A stretch of DNA of 64,000 nt from Bacillota bacterium (GTDB lineage: Bacteria > Bacillota > Clostridia > Christensenellales > Aristaeellaceae). Under the pieces are notes generated by a model. That model was not told the origin of the DNA. It saw only the letters and a list, made by a program, of their open reading frames with translations, and did no database searches. Position numbers and translations under genes: made by a program. The stretch covers positions 93,575-157,574 of the forward strand of contig JAEZIN010000013.1 in the NCBI GenBank assembly GCA_023436585.1. The letters run 5' to 3'. Shown one piece after another: positions 34,120-41,920 of this stretch (position 1 is its first letter; every line of letters starts with the position of its first letter).

Positions 34120-34689
34120 TTAGCGCAGCAGTTTCTTTTGCTCCATCTTCAGCCGCAGCAGCCTTTCCTTGTTGGGGACATCGTCCCGCATCAGAAAGGG
34201 TGCCCATTTTCTTTCCGTATCCTCCGCTTGCTCCTGCCAATAAAGCAGCCTGTCATAATAACGTTTGCATTCTGATGCTACGACCTTATCGGCATCCCCG
34301 GGGGCTGCTGCATGCACAAATGCGGTCAGCCCGTAAAACACAAGGCCCAACGCATGGGCCTCCGTATGCACAGTGGCAGCGGCATGGCCGATGGCCCGTG
34401 CGGCGGCACAGGCGGCACGGTCATCAGCAACCTCGCCGGCAGCCTGATGCGCGGCAAGGATCGCCTTTCTTGCCACGGGCATCTTTATATCCCCCTGCAT
34501 CCAGGCTTTTGCCGCCTCAATGGCTTCCCGTGGGCGTAGATCATAAGGGTACTTGCTTTCAAAAAGCGCAAGCACCGGCCCGGCGCAATCCACAGCCCAC
34601 AGAGCCATCGTCCGGTGCTTTTGGTTTTCGATAAGCTCCCGAATCGGTTGAATGCACTCGCTGTCCCTGTTAAATAAGACCTTCCGCAT
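34120..34689 (-). CDS. Putative immunity protein (Imm5-like)
   Basis: A 189-residue soluble helical protein. The segments WAVDCAGPVLALFESKYP and DLRPREAIEAAKAWMQGDI match proteins annotated as putative immunity proteins (Imm5-like), although these are often found without any toxin. AGGAGG lies just before the ATG at 34689. It follows the AraC-type regulator gene by 23 bases and is probably co-transcribed with it. No polymorphic toxin is visible in the window, so the immunity role is only a family label. Confidence 0.65.
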   Translation of the reverse strand: MRKVLFNRDSECIQPIRELIENQKHRTMALWAVDCAGPVLALFESKYPYDLRPREAIEAAKAWMQGDIKMPVARKAILAAHQAAGEVADDRAACAAARAIGHAAATVHTEAHALGLVFYGLTAFVHAAAPGDADKVVASECKRYYDRLLYWQEQAEDTERKWAPFLMRDDVPNKERLLRLKMEQKKLLR

Positions 34690-34712
34690 GGCGTCCTCCT
34701 TTGATTTTGGCA

Positions 34713-35573
34713 TTACCGGATGATTCCATCCGCCCAGTTCCTGGGGTACACATCCACCGGACAGAGAAATTCCACTTCGCAATACTGCTCGCCCAGCCAG
34801 CTTTTTTCCACATGCTCTATGAATTGCCCGTCCCAGCGGGCGCCGCGCTCGGAAAACCAGGTGCCCGCCACCAGGGAGGCCATCAGTCGGATGCGCCGCG
34901 CGCCTTCCTTGTCCAAAGGGTGCAGGCCGATATACTGAAACTGCGCCCATTGGCCGGCCGGCCATTGCCACCGCGTCTCCCCCGGCTCCCCTTCCCCCTC
35001 AATCAGATACAGGTGGGTAAACTGATTTTGGGGCGATGTTCGGCACGCTGCGGTGTAGCTTTCCTTTGTAAAAGCGGCCAGCCCTTCCACAAGCGGCGTT
35101 CCGTCCATCAAATTATCTGCATAGTTGTAGCATCGCAGGGAGCCGCACATGGAAAAGGCTGGCCGGGCCAGCAGCTTGGGCTTGCCCAGCATACCGCTGT
35201 GGGATACGGTGAACCCCGTGAACCTGGGCACATCCACGATGGAAACAGGCTTTTCCTGCCTGCGGAAACGGGCCGGCGTCATATGAAACACATCCCGGAA
35301 CGCCCTGATATATGACTGCTCGTGCTCAAAGCCCGCGTCCAAAGCGATGTCGATGATCCTGTCCCCGCGCATTAGCTGGGGAATGCTTAACGAAAGCCGC
35401 CTTCCCCGCGCATATTCCATGGGCGTCAGCCCGCACAGCCGGGAAAAGAGGCGGATGAGCGCGAAGCGGCTGAGGCCGCTTATCTCCGTCAGCTCTTCCA
35501 AAGATACCGCGGCATCCAGGTTGTCCTCGATATAGGCCAGCGTCCGTGAAAAAACTTCCTGGGGCGTCGCCAT
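34713..35573 (-). CDS. AraC family regulator with GyrI-like effector domain
   Basis: A 286-residue regulator with the DNA-binding domain at the N-terminus (residues ~8-105, with LEELTEISGLSRFALIRLFS and IIDIALDAGFEHEQSYIRAF) and a C-terminal effector-binding domain of the GyrI/BmrR type (~120-285). This is the Rob/SoxS-with-sensor layout used for multidrug or small-molecule sensing. GGGGAG precedes the ATG. It is divergent from the two BtrH_N-like genes, so the ~85-bp gap between them probably holds the promoter that it controls. Confidence 0.88.
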   Translation of the reverse strand: MATPQEVFSRTLAYIEDNLDAAVSLEELTEISGLSRFALIRLFSRLCGLTPMEYARGRRLSLSIPQLMRGDRIIDIALDAGFEHEQSYIRAFRDVFHMTPARFRRQEKPVSIVDVPRFTGFTVSHSGMLGKPKLLARPAFSMCGSLRCYNYADNLMDGTPLVEGLAAFTKESYTAACRTSPQNQFTHLYLIEGEGEPGETRWQWPAGQWAQFQYIGLHPLDKEGARRIRLMASLVAGTWFSERGARWDGQFIEHVEKSWLGEQYCEVEFLCPVDVYPRNWADGIIR

Positions 35574-35657
35574 ATCTCTCCCCGCAATTCCGGTTCATTT
35601 TTCTTTTGATCCGTATTGTATACTGTTTCCATTATAACACCAAGGAGGGACTCTGCA

Positions 35658-36731
35658 ATGGCAGTATTGCCAAATTCTGTGCGCATTCCGTACGCCGGCC
35701 GTGTGAACCGGGATGGACCGCACCTGGTACCCCACAGCATGGCTTTCCCCTCGGCCATGATGTCGCTGAAGGTGCTCCTGGGCGGAGCGCACCGCACCCA
35801 TGAGCTCAGCGCTCATAGCAGGACCTGGCGGTCTGATGAGGATTACTACCTGCACCTTGGGCTTTCGGGGGAAGGCTTCCGATTTCTGTTTGACACGGCG
35901 GAGTATTTCCGCTTTACCATGGAGGAAGGCGCGCAGCCGCTGCTGGACTGCTTCGCCATGGAGGGCATACCCGTAAAGGTATATGCCGCCAGCAAAGTAC
36001 CGGGCGTCCATGGCGTATGGCGGGATCAGGAGCAATTGAAGGATTGGGTGCTGGACGCGCTTAAGCAGGGGTATCCCGTGCTGCTTCTGGGCAGAACGAA
36101 AAGCGACTGGGTGGTTTTAGCCACGGGATTTGAGGAAGGCGGAGAAACGCTTGTAGGCTGGACGTTTGTGCCCGGAGCCGACATGTCGAACAAATCCTTT
36201 GCCCCGGAGGATTGCCAGTTCATACAGGATTGGAGTACCGGCGCAGACGCGGCAGCCATAGCGCTCGGGGCACCAGAAGATGTGAAGGATAGGGAATCCA
36301 TCTTCCGACGGGCCTTAAGGCGGGGCCAAATGTGTGCAATGAACTCCTCCGGCCGTCCCCACGGCAGGGAATGCAATTTTTATGACGAATGGGTTGCAAA
36401 GCTCAGAGAGGCACCAGCCTGGCCGTCGCCCTTTACGGGACGTCCCACCATCGACCCGGAGATATGGGACCTGGCCGAACGCCGTGCCTTTGCGGCGGAA
36501 TTTTTAGAGGAAGCCGGGCAGGCGTTGAAAACGGAAGCCCTTGCTCCCGCCTCGGACCACTTCCGTCGGATACACGATTTGATGTGGCGCTTAAGCAGCC
36601 TTTGCGAAGGCGAGGATGCCCAGGCCAAACTGAAGGACCCTTCCGTGATCCAGGAGATCGTCTCCATATTGAACACCTGCCGCGAGCTGGACCACAAGGC
36701 TGCGGAGGCCATTGGCACCGCGCTGAAATGA
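35658..36731 (+). CDS. BtrH_N/C39-like hypothetical protein, paralogue 1
   Basis: A 357-residue soluble protein. It shares a layout with the next gene: an N-terminal ~200-residue domain resembling butirosin-protein-H N-terminal/C39-peptidase-like folds (here VLDALKQGYPVLLLGRTKSD, ATGFEEGGETLVGWTFVPG) and a C-terminal helical domain. The catalytic cysteine expected near the N-terminus of C39-like enzymes is not visible, so it may be a non-catalytic binder. AGGAGGG precedes the ATG. The AraC/GyrI-type regulator is divergent. Substrate and function are unknown. Confidence 0.65.
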   Translation: MAVLPNSVRIPYAGRVNRDGPHLVPHSMAFPSAMMSLKVLLGGAHRTHELSAHSRTWRSDEDYYLHLGLSGEGFRFLFDTAEYFRFTMEEGAQPLLDCFAMEGIPVKVYAASKVPGVHGVWRDQEQLKDWVLDALKQGYPVLLLGRTKSDWVVLATGFEEGGETLVGWTFVPGADMSNKSFAPEDCQFIQDWSTGADAAAIALGAPEDVKDRESIFRRALRRGQMCAMNSSGRPHGRECNFYDEWVAKLREAPAWPSPFTGRPTIDPEIWDLAERRAFAAEFLEEAGQALKTEALAPASDHFRRIHDLMWRLSSLCEGEDAQAKLKDPSVIQEIVSILNTCRELDHKAAEAIGTALK

Positions 36732-36780
36732 CGCCTGCGGATGCAGGCGGGAACAAAGGATATTGTTTGGAGGGGACCAC

Positions 36781-37869
36781 ATGGAAAGCCGCATTATTGA
36801 AAACGTGCCCCGCGTCGCCCAGTTCATTGGCCAGGAATCCTACCTGACGCCGTTTGTCGGCTCGCTGTACGCCGCGCTGCACGGCATGGGCACGCCCAGG
36901 CATTACGCCGAGCTTTTGGCCTTGTCCGGCGCAGGCAACAGGCTGGCCTGGCGGCCCGGTGAGTGGAACGGCGGCAACTGCGACATACTGGCCTGCGAGG
37001 AGCCGCCTTTCGCGCCGCACCTGCGGGTATTGAAGGCCATTGGCCTGACAGCGAAAATCCGCCTGTTCAAGGATATTGTGGGCCTGAAAGGCCCGTATGA
37101 CAATTTGGACAATGCCAGAGAAGAGATCACGGAATCCATAGAAAAGGGCATCCCCGTCATTGCCATGGGCATCATCGGACCGCCGGAGTGCTGCGTGGTA
37201 CACGGCTTTGAAAAGGGCGGCGATGTGCTTATCGGCTGGAACTACTTCCAGGATACCGAGGGCTTCGGGCCGGATGCGCCCTTCAAAAAGGAAAACTGGC
37301 TTGAAGGCCTGTTTGGATACCTCATCCTGGAAAAGAGCGAATCGGTGCCCTCCCAGCGGGAGAGCGCCCTTGCCGCCTTCCGGGCCATCACAAGCCATGC
37401 AAGGCAATATGAGATACGCGGCGCGCTGGTGGGCTTTGCCGCCTGGGAACAGATGCTCCACCAACTGGAGCACGATGACTTCTCCCACCTGAAAGGGCTG
37501 CTGCTGCCGCAGTCGGGGGAAATGTGGAGCGAAGACGTGTGGAGCAATACGGCCCAGGGGCGCTTCTTCGTCTACTGCGATTCGCTGTGCCAAATCCACG
37601 AGCGGGGCATAGCGCTCCATTACTACCAATACCTGGCGGACCATTACCCCGAATGGACGGAATACTTGATTCCGGCCATCGCGGCCTTTAAGGAATGCTC
37701 CGCTTACGGCGGCTTCCTGTGGAAGCATGTGACCATGGATGCCGCAGGGTATGAAAAATTTACAGACCCCGCCATCCGCAAGATCCTGGCGGACGAAGGC
37801 CGCCGGAGCATGGCCAAGGATGTGGAAGCCATCGAGCATATCGAAGCTCTGCTTAAGCAGGAAAAGTAA
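36781..37869 (+). CDS. BtrH_N/C39-like hypothetical protein, paralogue 2
   Basis: A 362-residue soluble protein starting MESRIIENVPRVAQFIGQES. It carries the segments VIAMGIIGPPECCVVHGFEK and GDVLIGWNYFQ, hallmarks of a clostridial BtrH_N-like family often encoded near AraC-type regulators. The usual N-terminal Cys-Pro-Glu-Asp motif is absent. GGAGGGG lies six bases before the ATG. It is 49 bases after paralogue 1 and both end at the terminator at 37882. The pair probably arose by tandem duplication and then diverged strongly. Confidence 0.7.
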   Translation: MESRIIENVPRVAQFIGQESYLTPFVGSLYAALHGMGTPRHYAELLALSGAGNRLAWRPGEWNGGNCDILACEEPPFAPHLRVLKAIGLTAKIRLFKDIVGLKGPYDNLDNAREEITESIEKGIPVIAMGIIGPPECCVVHGFEKGGDVLIGWNYFQDTEGFGPDAPFKKENWLEGLFGYLILEKSESVPSQRESALAAFRAITSHARQYEIRGALVGFAAWEQMLHQLEHDDFSHLKGLLLPQSGEMWSEDVWSNTAQGRFFVYCDSLCQIHERGIALHYYQYLADHYPEWTEYLIPAIAAFKECSAYGGFLWKHVTMDAAGYEKFTDPAIRKILADEGRRSMAKDVEAIEHIEALLKQEK

Positions 37870-37881
37870 AAAAATATAGCA

Positions 37882-37907
37882 GGGAGGGAGAATTGATTCT
37901 CCCTCCC
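37882..37907. terminator. Bidirectional terminator
   Basis: GGGAGGGAGAA and its complement enclose TTGA. The plus side continues CTTATTTAT; the minus side runs into a T-rich stretch. It serves the BtrH_N-like pair from the left and the SH3-repeat gene from the right. Confidence 0.8.
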
Positions 37908-37965
37908 CTTATTTATCCGCAGTTATCCATACCGTTGCCGCATACCGGACAACTTTTATCCGCTT

Positions 37966-39150
37966 TTAGATAAGGCTCACCAGGCTCTTTAATATCCAGC
38001 CGTAGGCCTCTGTTGTACCGATGCGCACATAGTACCAATCGCCGCTCTGGCTCTGTACGGTCACCTTGGTCCCTTTTCCCAAATAGGCCAGGACCGTGCC
38101 CGTATAGCTGGCACTGGACCGGAAATTGGCATCCGACTTCAGCTTCGCCGCCTTGTCGGCAACCGGCGGGGGGGTGCTCCCGGAGCCTTCCCCTGGCAGC
38201 GATGCCAGCATGGAAGCCAGCATATAGCCCGATTTGCCGCCCACCTCCACATGCAGCCAGGTGCCGCACACACCCCACACCTTTACAGAGGTGCCCAGGG
38301 CATACTGGCCCAGCGCTTTCCCGGTCAGGCTTGCCGTTTCCCGAAGGTTCACCTTGTCGGTGGTCAGGCGCACGGTGGGGATGGCGCTTTTCACATTGCC
38401 GGACTCGCTGCCGATAGATATATAACTGGCCATCATATACCCTTCCGTATTCCCGATCCGCACCTTCACCCACAACCCATCCGCTTGGAAGGCTAGTACC
38501 TGTACCTTAACGCCGCTATAATACTTGCCCAGGGAAGTGGAAGCGGTATCGATGCCGGTCCGAAGGTTCAGCCTATCTTTGGCGTTGGGATTGTTGACCA
38601 CGCCGATGGAGGGGGTACCCAACCCCTTATTGGCGAGCATAAACCCGGTTTTGTAAATTTCATTATTCTTGATGACGGCAACATGCCACCAGGTATCCGT
38701 ATATCCCATCAGGCGCACCTGGCTTCCATAAGCAAGCGCTTGATACTCACTGTTCTTGTCTGGCTGGCTGTAGAGCTTTCCTTCGGTTTCCACAAACACA
38801 TATTCAGGCATGGCTGATTTGACTTTTTGAGCCGCGCCGCCAAAGTCATGGGTCAGATACTGCGTCATCATGTAGCCCACCCTTTGGTAGACCTCTTTAC
38901 CGCCATCCCAGCCCGCCAGACCGATGCCCACCTTCTGCCAGCCGTCGTCCCGGTATTCCAGGACTGTGACCCATGTACCGTTGTAGTACTTGCCCAGGGA
39001 CGCCGACGACGCGTTGGGCTCCTTGCGCAAATGAAGCCTGTCGGCAGGGTTGGGGTTGTTCACTACCGCCCCGTCGCCCGCTGCAAAGCCAATCAAAGGG
39101 AACAACACAAGTGCGGACAAAAAAACAAACAGAACAAACAGCCGTTTCAT
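37966..39150 (-). CDS. Secreted protein with five SH3b repeats
   Basis: A 394-residue exported protein: signal peptide to FAAGDGA, then about five bacterial SH3 (SH3b) domains near residues 30-90, 110-165, 190-245, 255-310 and 335-394. Each shows the LxLRxxPxxxSxxLGKYYxGTxVTVL and GWxKVRIGxxxGYMxxxYL type pattern. SH3b domains bind peptidoglycan cross-bridges or other wall ligands. There is no catalytic domain. GGGAGGG precedes the ATG. Its promoter region is divergent from sigma module 2 and contains the motif also found upstream of sigma module 1, hinting at sigma-dependent control. Confidence 0.85.
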   Translation of the reverse strand: MKRLFVLFVFLSALVLFPLIGFAAGDGAVVNNPNPADRLHLRKEPNASSASLGKYYNGTWVTVLEYRDDGWQKVGIGLAGWDGGKEVYQRVGYMMTQYLTHDFGGAAQKVKSAMPEYVFVETEGKLYSQPDKNSEYQALAYGSQVRLMGYTDTWWHVAVIKNNEIYKTGFMLANKGLGTPSIGVVNNPNAKDRLNLRTGIDTASTSLGKYYSGVKVQVLAFQADGLWVKVRIGNTEGYMMASYISIGSESGNVKSAIPTVRLTTDKVNLRETASLTGKALGQYALGTSVKVWGVCGTWLHVEVGGKSGYMLASMLASLPGEGSGSTPPPVADKAAKLKSDANFRSSASYTGTVLAYLGKGTKVTVQSQSGDWYYVRIGTTEAYGWILKSLVSLI

Positions 39151-39216
39151 ACCTTACCCTCCCACCTTTTTCCTGACCATACAACGAATATGCCTTCCAT
39201 ACTTTTGCATTACATG

Positions 39217-39229
39217 GAACAATTTACAT
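39217..39229. promoter_or_regulatory. Shared 13-bp motif between SH3 gene and sigma module 2
   Basis: GAACAATTTACAT, identical to 34044-34056. It lies about 67 bases before the SH3-protein start and in the same orientation relative to that gene as the other copy has to sigma module 1. Toward sigma module 2 it is inverted and about 150 bases away. Confidence 0.4.
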
Positions 39230-39378
39230 CTATAAAAAGAGGTTTGCGCGGGCGGCTGCTGAAGATTATTTCAGAATTTTCCAACCGTTTGCCCTTCTTA
39301 TACGTTATTGTAGTGTAGGCACAAAAAGGCCTGCCAAACGCGCGTTTGAAACAAGAACAAATGAGGAGTGATCCCCTG

Positions 39379-39852
39379 GTGGTGGACGAAGAAACCTTCG
39401 TAAGGGAAGTCACAGCCATGGAGCGCACGCTGTACCGGGTATCCCGAAGCATGCTTGCAAGCTGGACCGATTGCGCCGACGCCGTGCAGGAGGCGCTGAG
39501 AAAGGCATGGGAAAAACGGAACCGGGCCGAAGAAGCCTACTTTCGGGCATGGCTGATGCGCATCGTCATCAACGAATGCCGCAGCCTTATGCGCCAGCGA
39601 AAAAGAATGCTGGTCATGGCGAAAGTGCCGGACAGCATCACCGGTGAGGCCCCGGATACGGCGCTGCGGGACGCTTTGCATGCTCTGCCCGACAAACTCC
39701 GCCTGCCCCTGGTGCTCAACTGCCTGGAAGGGTTCACCGTGGCGGAAACGGCCCGGTTGATGGGCATCCCCCAGGGCACGGTCAAGTGGCGCTTATCCTC
39801 CGCCAGGAAACAATTGCGTGAACAATTGAAAGAAACGGAGGCGCAAGGATGA
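39379..39852 (+). CDS. ECF-type RNA polymerase sigma factor (module 2)
   Basis: A 157-residue sigma factor paralogous to the one at 33484: region 2 LASWTDCADAVQEALRKAWE and region 4 FTVAETARLMGIPQGTVKWR. I chose the GTG at 39379 because AGGAG (39364-39368) lies ten bases before it and because the product then aligns end to end with paralogue 1 (157 against 158 residues); TTG 39346 and ATG 39361 are in frame but have no ribosome site. It overlaps the next gene by four bases. Confidence 0.82.
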   Translation: MVDEETFVREVTAMERTLYRVSRSMLASWTDCADAVQEALRKAWEKRNRAEEAYFRAWLMRIVINECRSLMRQRKRMLVMAKVPDSITGEAPDTALRDALHALPDKLRLPLVLNCLEGFTVAETARLMGIPQGTVKWRLSSARKQLREQLKETEAQG

Positions 39853-40634
39853 AACAAACCTCTTCCCCTTTGGGGATTGATCTTGACGGCGCGTATGAAA
39901 AGACCCCGGCGGGCTTTTCCCTCCGCCTTGCCCATTCGCTTAAGAACATGGCCGGCACAAAGCCCGAGAAAAAACGGACGCATCGGCTGGTCATTATGGC
40001 CGTATGCCTCGCGCTGCTTTGCGGCGGGGCGCTGGCGGCAGGCAGCCTTGGGGTATTGGATTTTCTGACCGGGACCACGATGCCCGTGGATAGGGCGGCC
40101 TTGGAAGACAGCGTGCAAAAGCCTCTTTCCCAAAGCTATGACGGAAAACAGATCGCCGTATCAGTCAGGGATTTTGTGTGGAACAACATGCGGCTTTCCA
40201 TCGTCCTGCACGCGGAGCCCGGCAAGCCCGATCAATTCCACCTTTTAAGCCAGTCGGATTTCGGGGTGGATGGCATGAACATGGACAACATCTGGTGGGG
40301 CGATGAAATCACCACCCTTAAAGAATGGCTGCCCAAAGGCAAGCAGGCCCTGGTGGTGGATCTATCCCGCCTGAATGTAGGTGGCGTAGACATCCTGCCC
40401 ACCCGGTACCAGGTGCCGGAGGAGGATGGCGAAACCTTTTTCCTGTCGGTGGACCTCATCGATGTGACCCCGGAGCAGTACGAAAAAATGCTGGATGAAA
40501 ACGGGGATATGCAGGTGACGGTACCCGTTTCATGCTGGGTGTACGGAAGCCTCACAAAAGAAGAAAGCACCCTGACCATCACGGCCGCGGCGCCTAGTAA
40601 ACAAGAATGGAGGACAATGTATGACAGTTTCTAA
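39849..40634 (+). CDS. Membrane anti-sigma-like protein (module 2)
   Basis: A 261-residue protein with a cytoplasmic N-terminus of ~45 residues (EKTPAGFSLRLAHSLKNMAG resembles the ESFKNRVAFALTHA segment of module 1), one membrane helix (RLVIMAVCLALLCGGALAAG) and an extracellular beta-rich domain. The N-terminal P-x-x-F-x-x-R-L/V-x-x-x-L pattern is shared with module 1, so it could be the sigma-contact region. ATGA overlap with the sigma gene indicates coupling. It ends inside the start of the next gene (14-base overlap). Confidence 0.72.
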   Translation: MKQTSSPLGIDLDGAYEKTPAGFSLRLAHSLKNMAGTKPEKKRTHRLVIMAVCLALLCGGALAAGSLGVLDFLTGTTMPVDRAALEDSVQKPLSQSYDGKQIAVSVRDFVWNNMRLSIVLHAEPGKPDQFHLLSQSDFGVDGMNMDNIWWGDEITTLKEWLPKGKQALVVDLSRLNVGGVDILPTRYQVPEEDGETFFLSVDLIDVTPEQYEKMLDENGDMQVTVPVSCWVYGSLTKEESTLTITAAAPSKQEWRTMYDSF

Positions 40635-41859
40635 GCCCCAAAAGCCGTATGCGGACTTACGCAGGTTCACCGCTCTTCTCGCCTGCGCCGCGCTGCTCAT
40701 GACCTGGTTCCCTGGCCTTGCCGAGAATAACGATCCCAACGGCGTGTGGAACGACTACAACGCGGAGGACGCGGATATCAGCACCATCGTGGAGAAGGAT
40801 GGCAGGCTTACAGGCACACTGAAAATCCTTAGGTTCCGCGACCCAAGCCAGGTGCTGAAGGTGGATTGCCCCGTTCCCCAGGCGTTTACCCAGGAACAGC
40901 TGATGGCCCTGCAGGTGGTTTTTGAACCCCTTGACAAAGGCAGGCTGCTAAACGCCATGGAACAGGCAAGCGGTGCGGTGCCTGAGAGCGCGAAGGTTCA
41001 AATATCCTTGTCCAAGACCCTGGCATATTGCACAGTAGACGGTTATCCCGAACAAATTTGGCCCGATTTCCCGGACGATCCCATCGCCCAAAGTACGTAC
41101 GGCACGCCTGCGGTAAAACCGGATGAGCAGGGAAGGGCAAAGGAAATCTCACTGGCTTTTGCAAGGTCGCTGGGCTTTGAGCCCTATGCCCCGGGCATGA
41201 ACATCGACAGGGTGTTCACCCCCATGCCCCGGGGCGGCCTATTGAAAACCAGCGACTACAATGAAAACTGGGAAAAGATTATCCGAAGCAAAAACCGTAA
41301 CCTGAAGGAATGGGGCAAGAAGACCCTGGACGAGGCAGACCTTGATTACACCGCCATAGAGTTGCTGCCGGCGCTGCGCGGCCTGCCCGTGGCACGCCAA
41401 TACTACTGGCCTGGTTCAAACGGCCCGGATTCGGGGACCGGCGGTGTCACCGGAATCGATATCCGTGTGAAGGATGGCGGTGGGATAAGTTATGCGGAAA
41501 TCTATGACCTGCCCCGGGAGGTTTCCGCCACCCCCCTATCCATCGCTCCTGTGTCCTGGCAGGATGCCCTGAAGGAATGGCTGGCCACCTTCTATGTGGA
41601 TTCCACCACCACCAAAGATGTGGTATATGACGGCACAGAAGCCGGGAATAACAGGGGGGCATTCACCTTATACGCCAGCTACAGTGTGCTGACAGAAATC
41701 AAACCCGTATATGTCAGCATGAGCAAGCAGACCTACACCCCCGGCTGGTGCTTTGTGGTGGAGGAGCGGCTTGCCAAGGACGACACCCTGATCCGTGCCC
41801 AGACCTATACCCTGGATATGGTCACCATGAAGGATCCCATCTATCCGCCGATGCCGTAA
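40621..41859 (+). CDS. Secreted hypothetical protein of sigma module 2
   Basis: A 412-residue exported protein with a signal peptide (residues ~17-34, LLACAALLMTWFPGLAE) and no other membrane segment. It resembles uncharacterised clostridial exported proteins (DUF6034-like) but I am not certain. GGAGG lies seven bases before the ATG at 40621. It overlaps the anti-sigma-like gene by 14 bases and is therefore a third member of the sigma module, which module 1 lacks. It may be a surface ligand or sensor of the anti-sigma protein; this is inference from position. Confidence 0.65.
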   Translation: MTVSKPQKPYADLRRFTALLACAALLMTWFPGLAENNDPNGVWNDYNAEDADISTIVEKDGRLTGTLKILRFRDPSQVLKVDCPVPQAFTQEQLMALQVVFEPLDKGRLLNAMEQASGAVPESAKVQISLSKTLAYCTVDGYPEQIWPDFPDDPIAQSTYGTPAVKPDEQGRAKEISLAFARSLGFEPYAPGMNIDRVFTPMPRGGLLKTSDYNENWEKIIRSKNRNLKEWGKKTLDEADLDYTAIELLPALRGLPVARQYYWPGSNGPDSGTGGVTGIDIRVKDGGGISYAEIYDLPREVSATPLSIAPVSWQDALKEWLATFYVDSTTTKDVVYDGTEAGNNRGAFTLYASYSVLTEIKPVYVSMSKQTYTPGWCFVVEERLAKDDTLIRAQTYTLDMVTMKDPIYPPMP

Positions 41860-41884
41860 CGATACCTATATGTCCTAAAACAAA

Positions 41885-41914
41885 CGCCGGTCTTCCCTAT
41901 CGGGCGGACCGGCG
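41885..41914. terminator. Bidirectional terminator between convergent genes
   Basis: CGCCGGTC and GACCGGCG enclose a 14-base loop. The plus side continues CCTTTGC and the minus side TTTGTTTTAG. It lies between the stops at 41859 and 41921. Confidence 0.65.
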
Positions 41915-41920
41915 CCTTTG

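Noticed and set aside
36433..37839. A 468-codon minus-strand frame opposite the BtrH_N-like pair
   Set aside because: It spans two genes and the gap between them with shadow-like composition; the plus-strand proteins have ribosome sites and family motifs.
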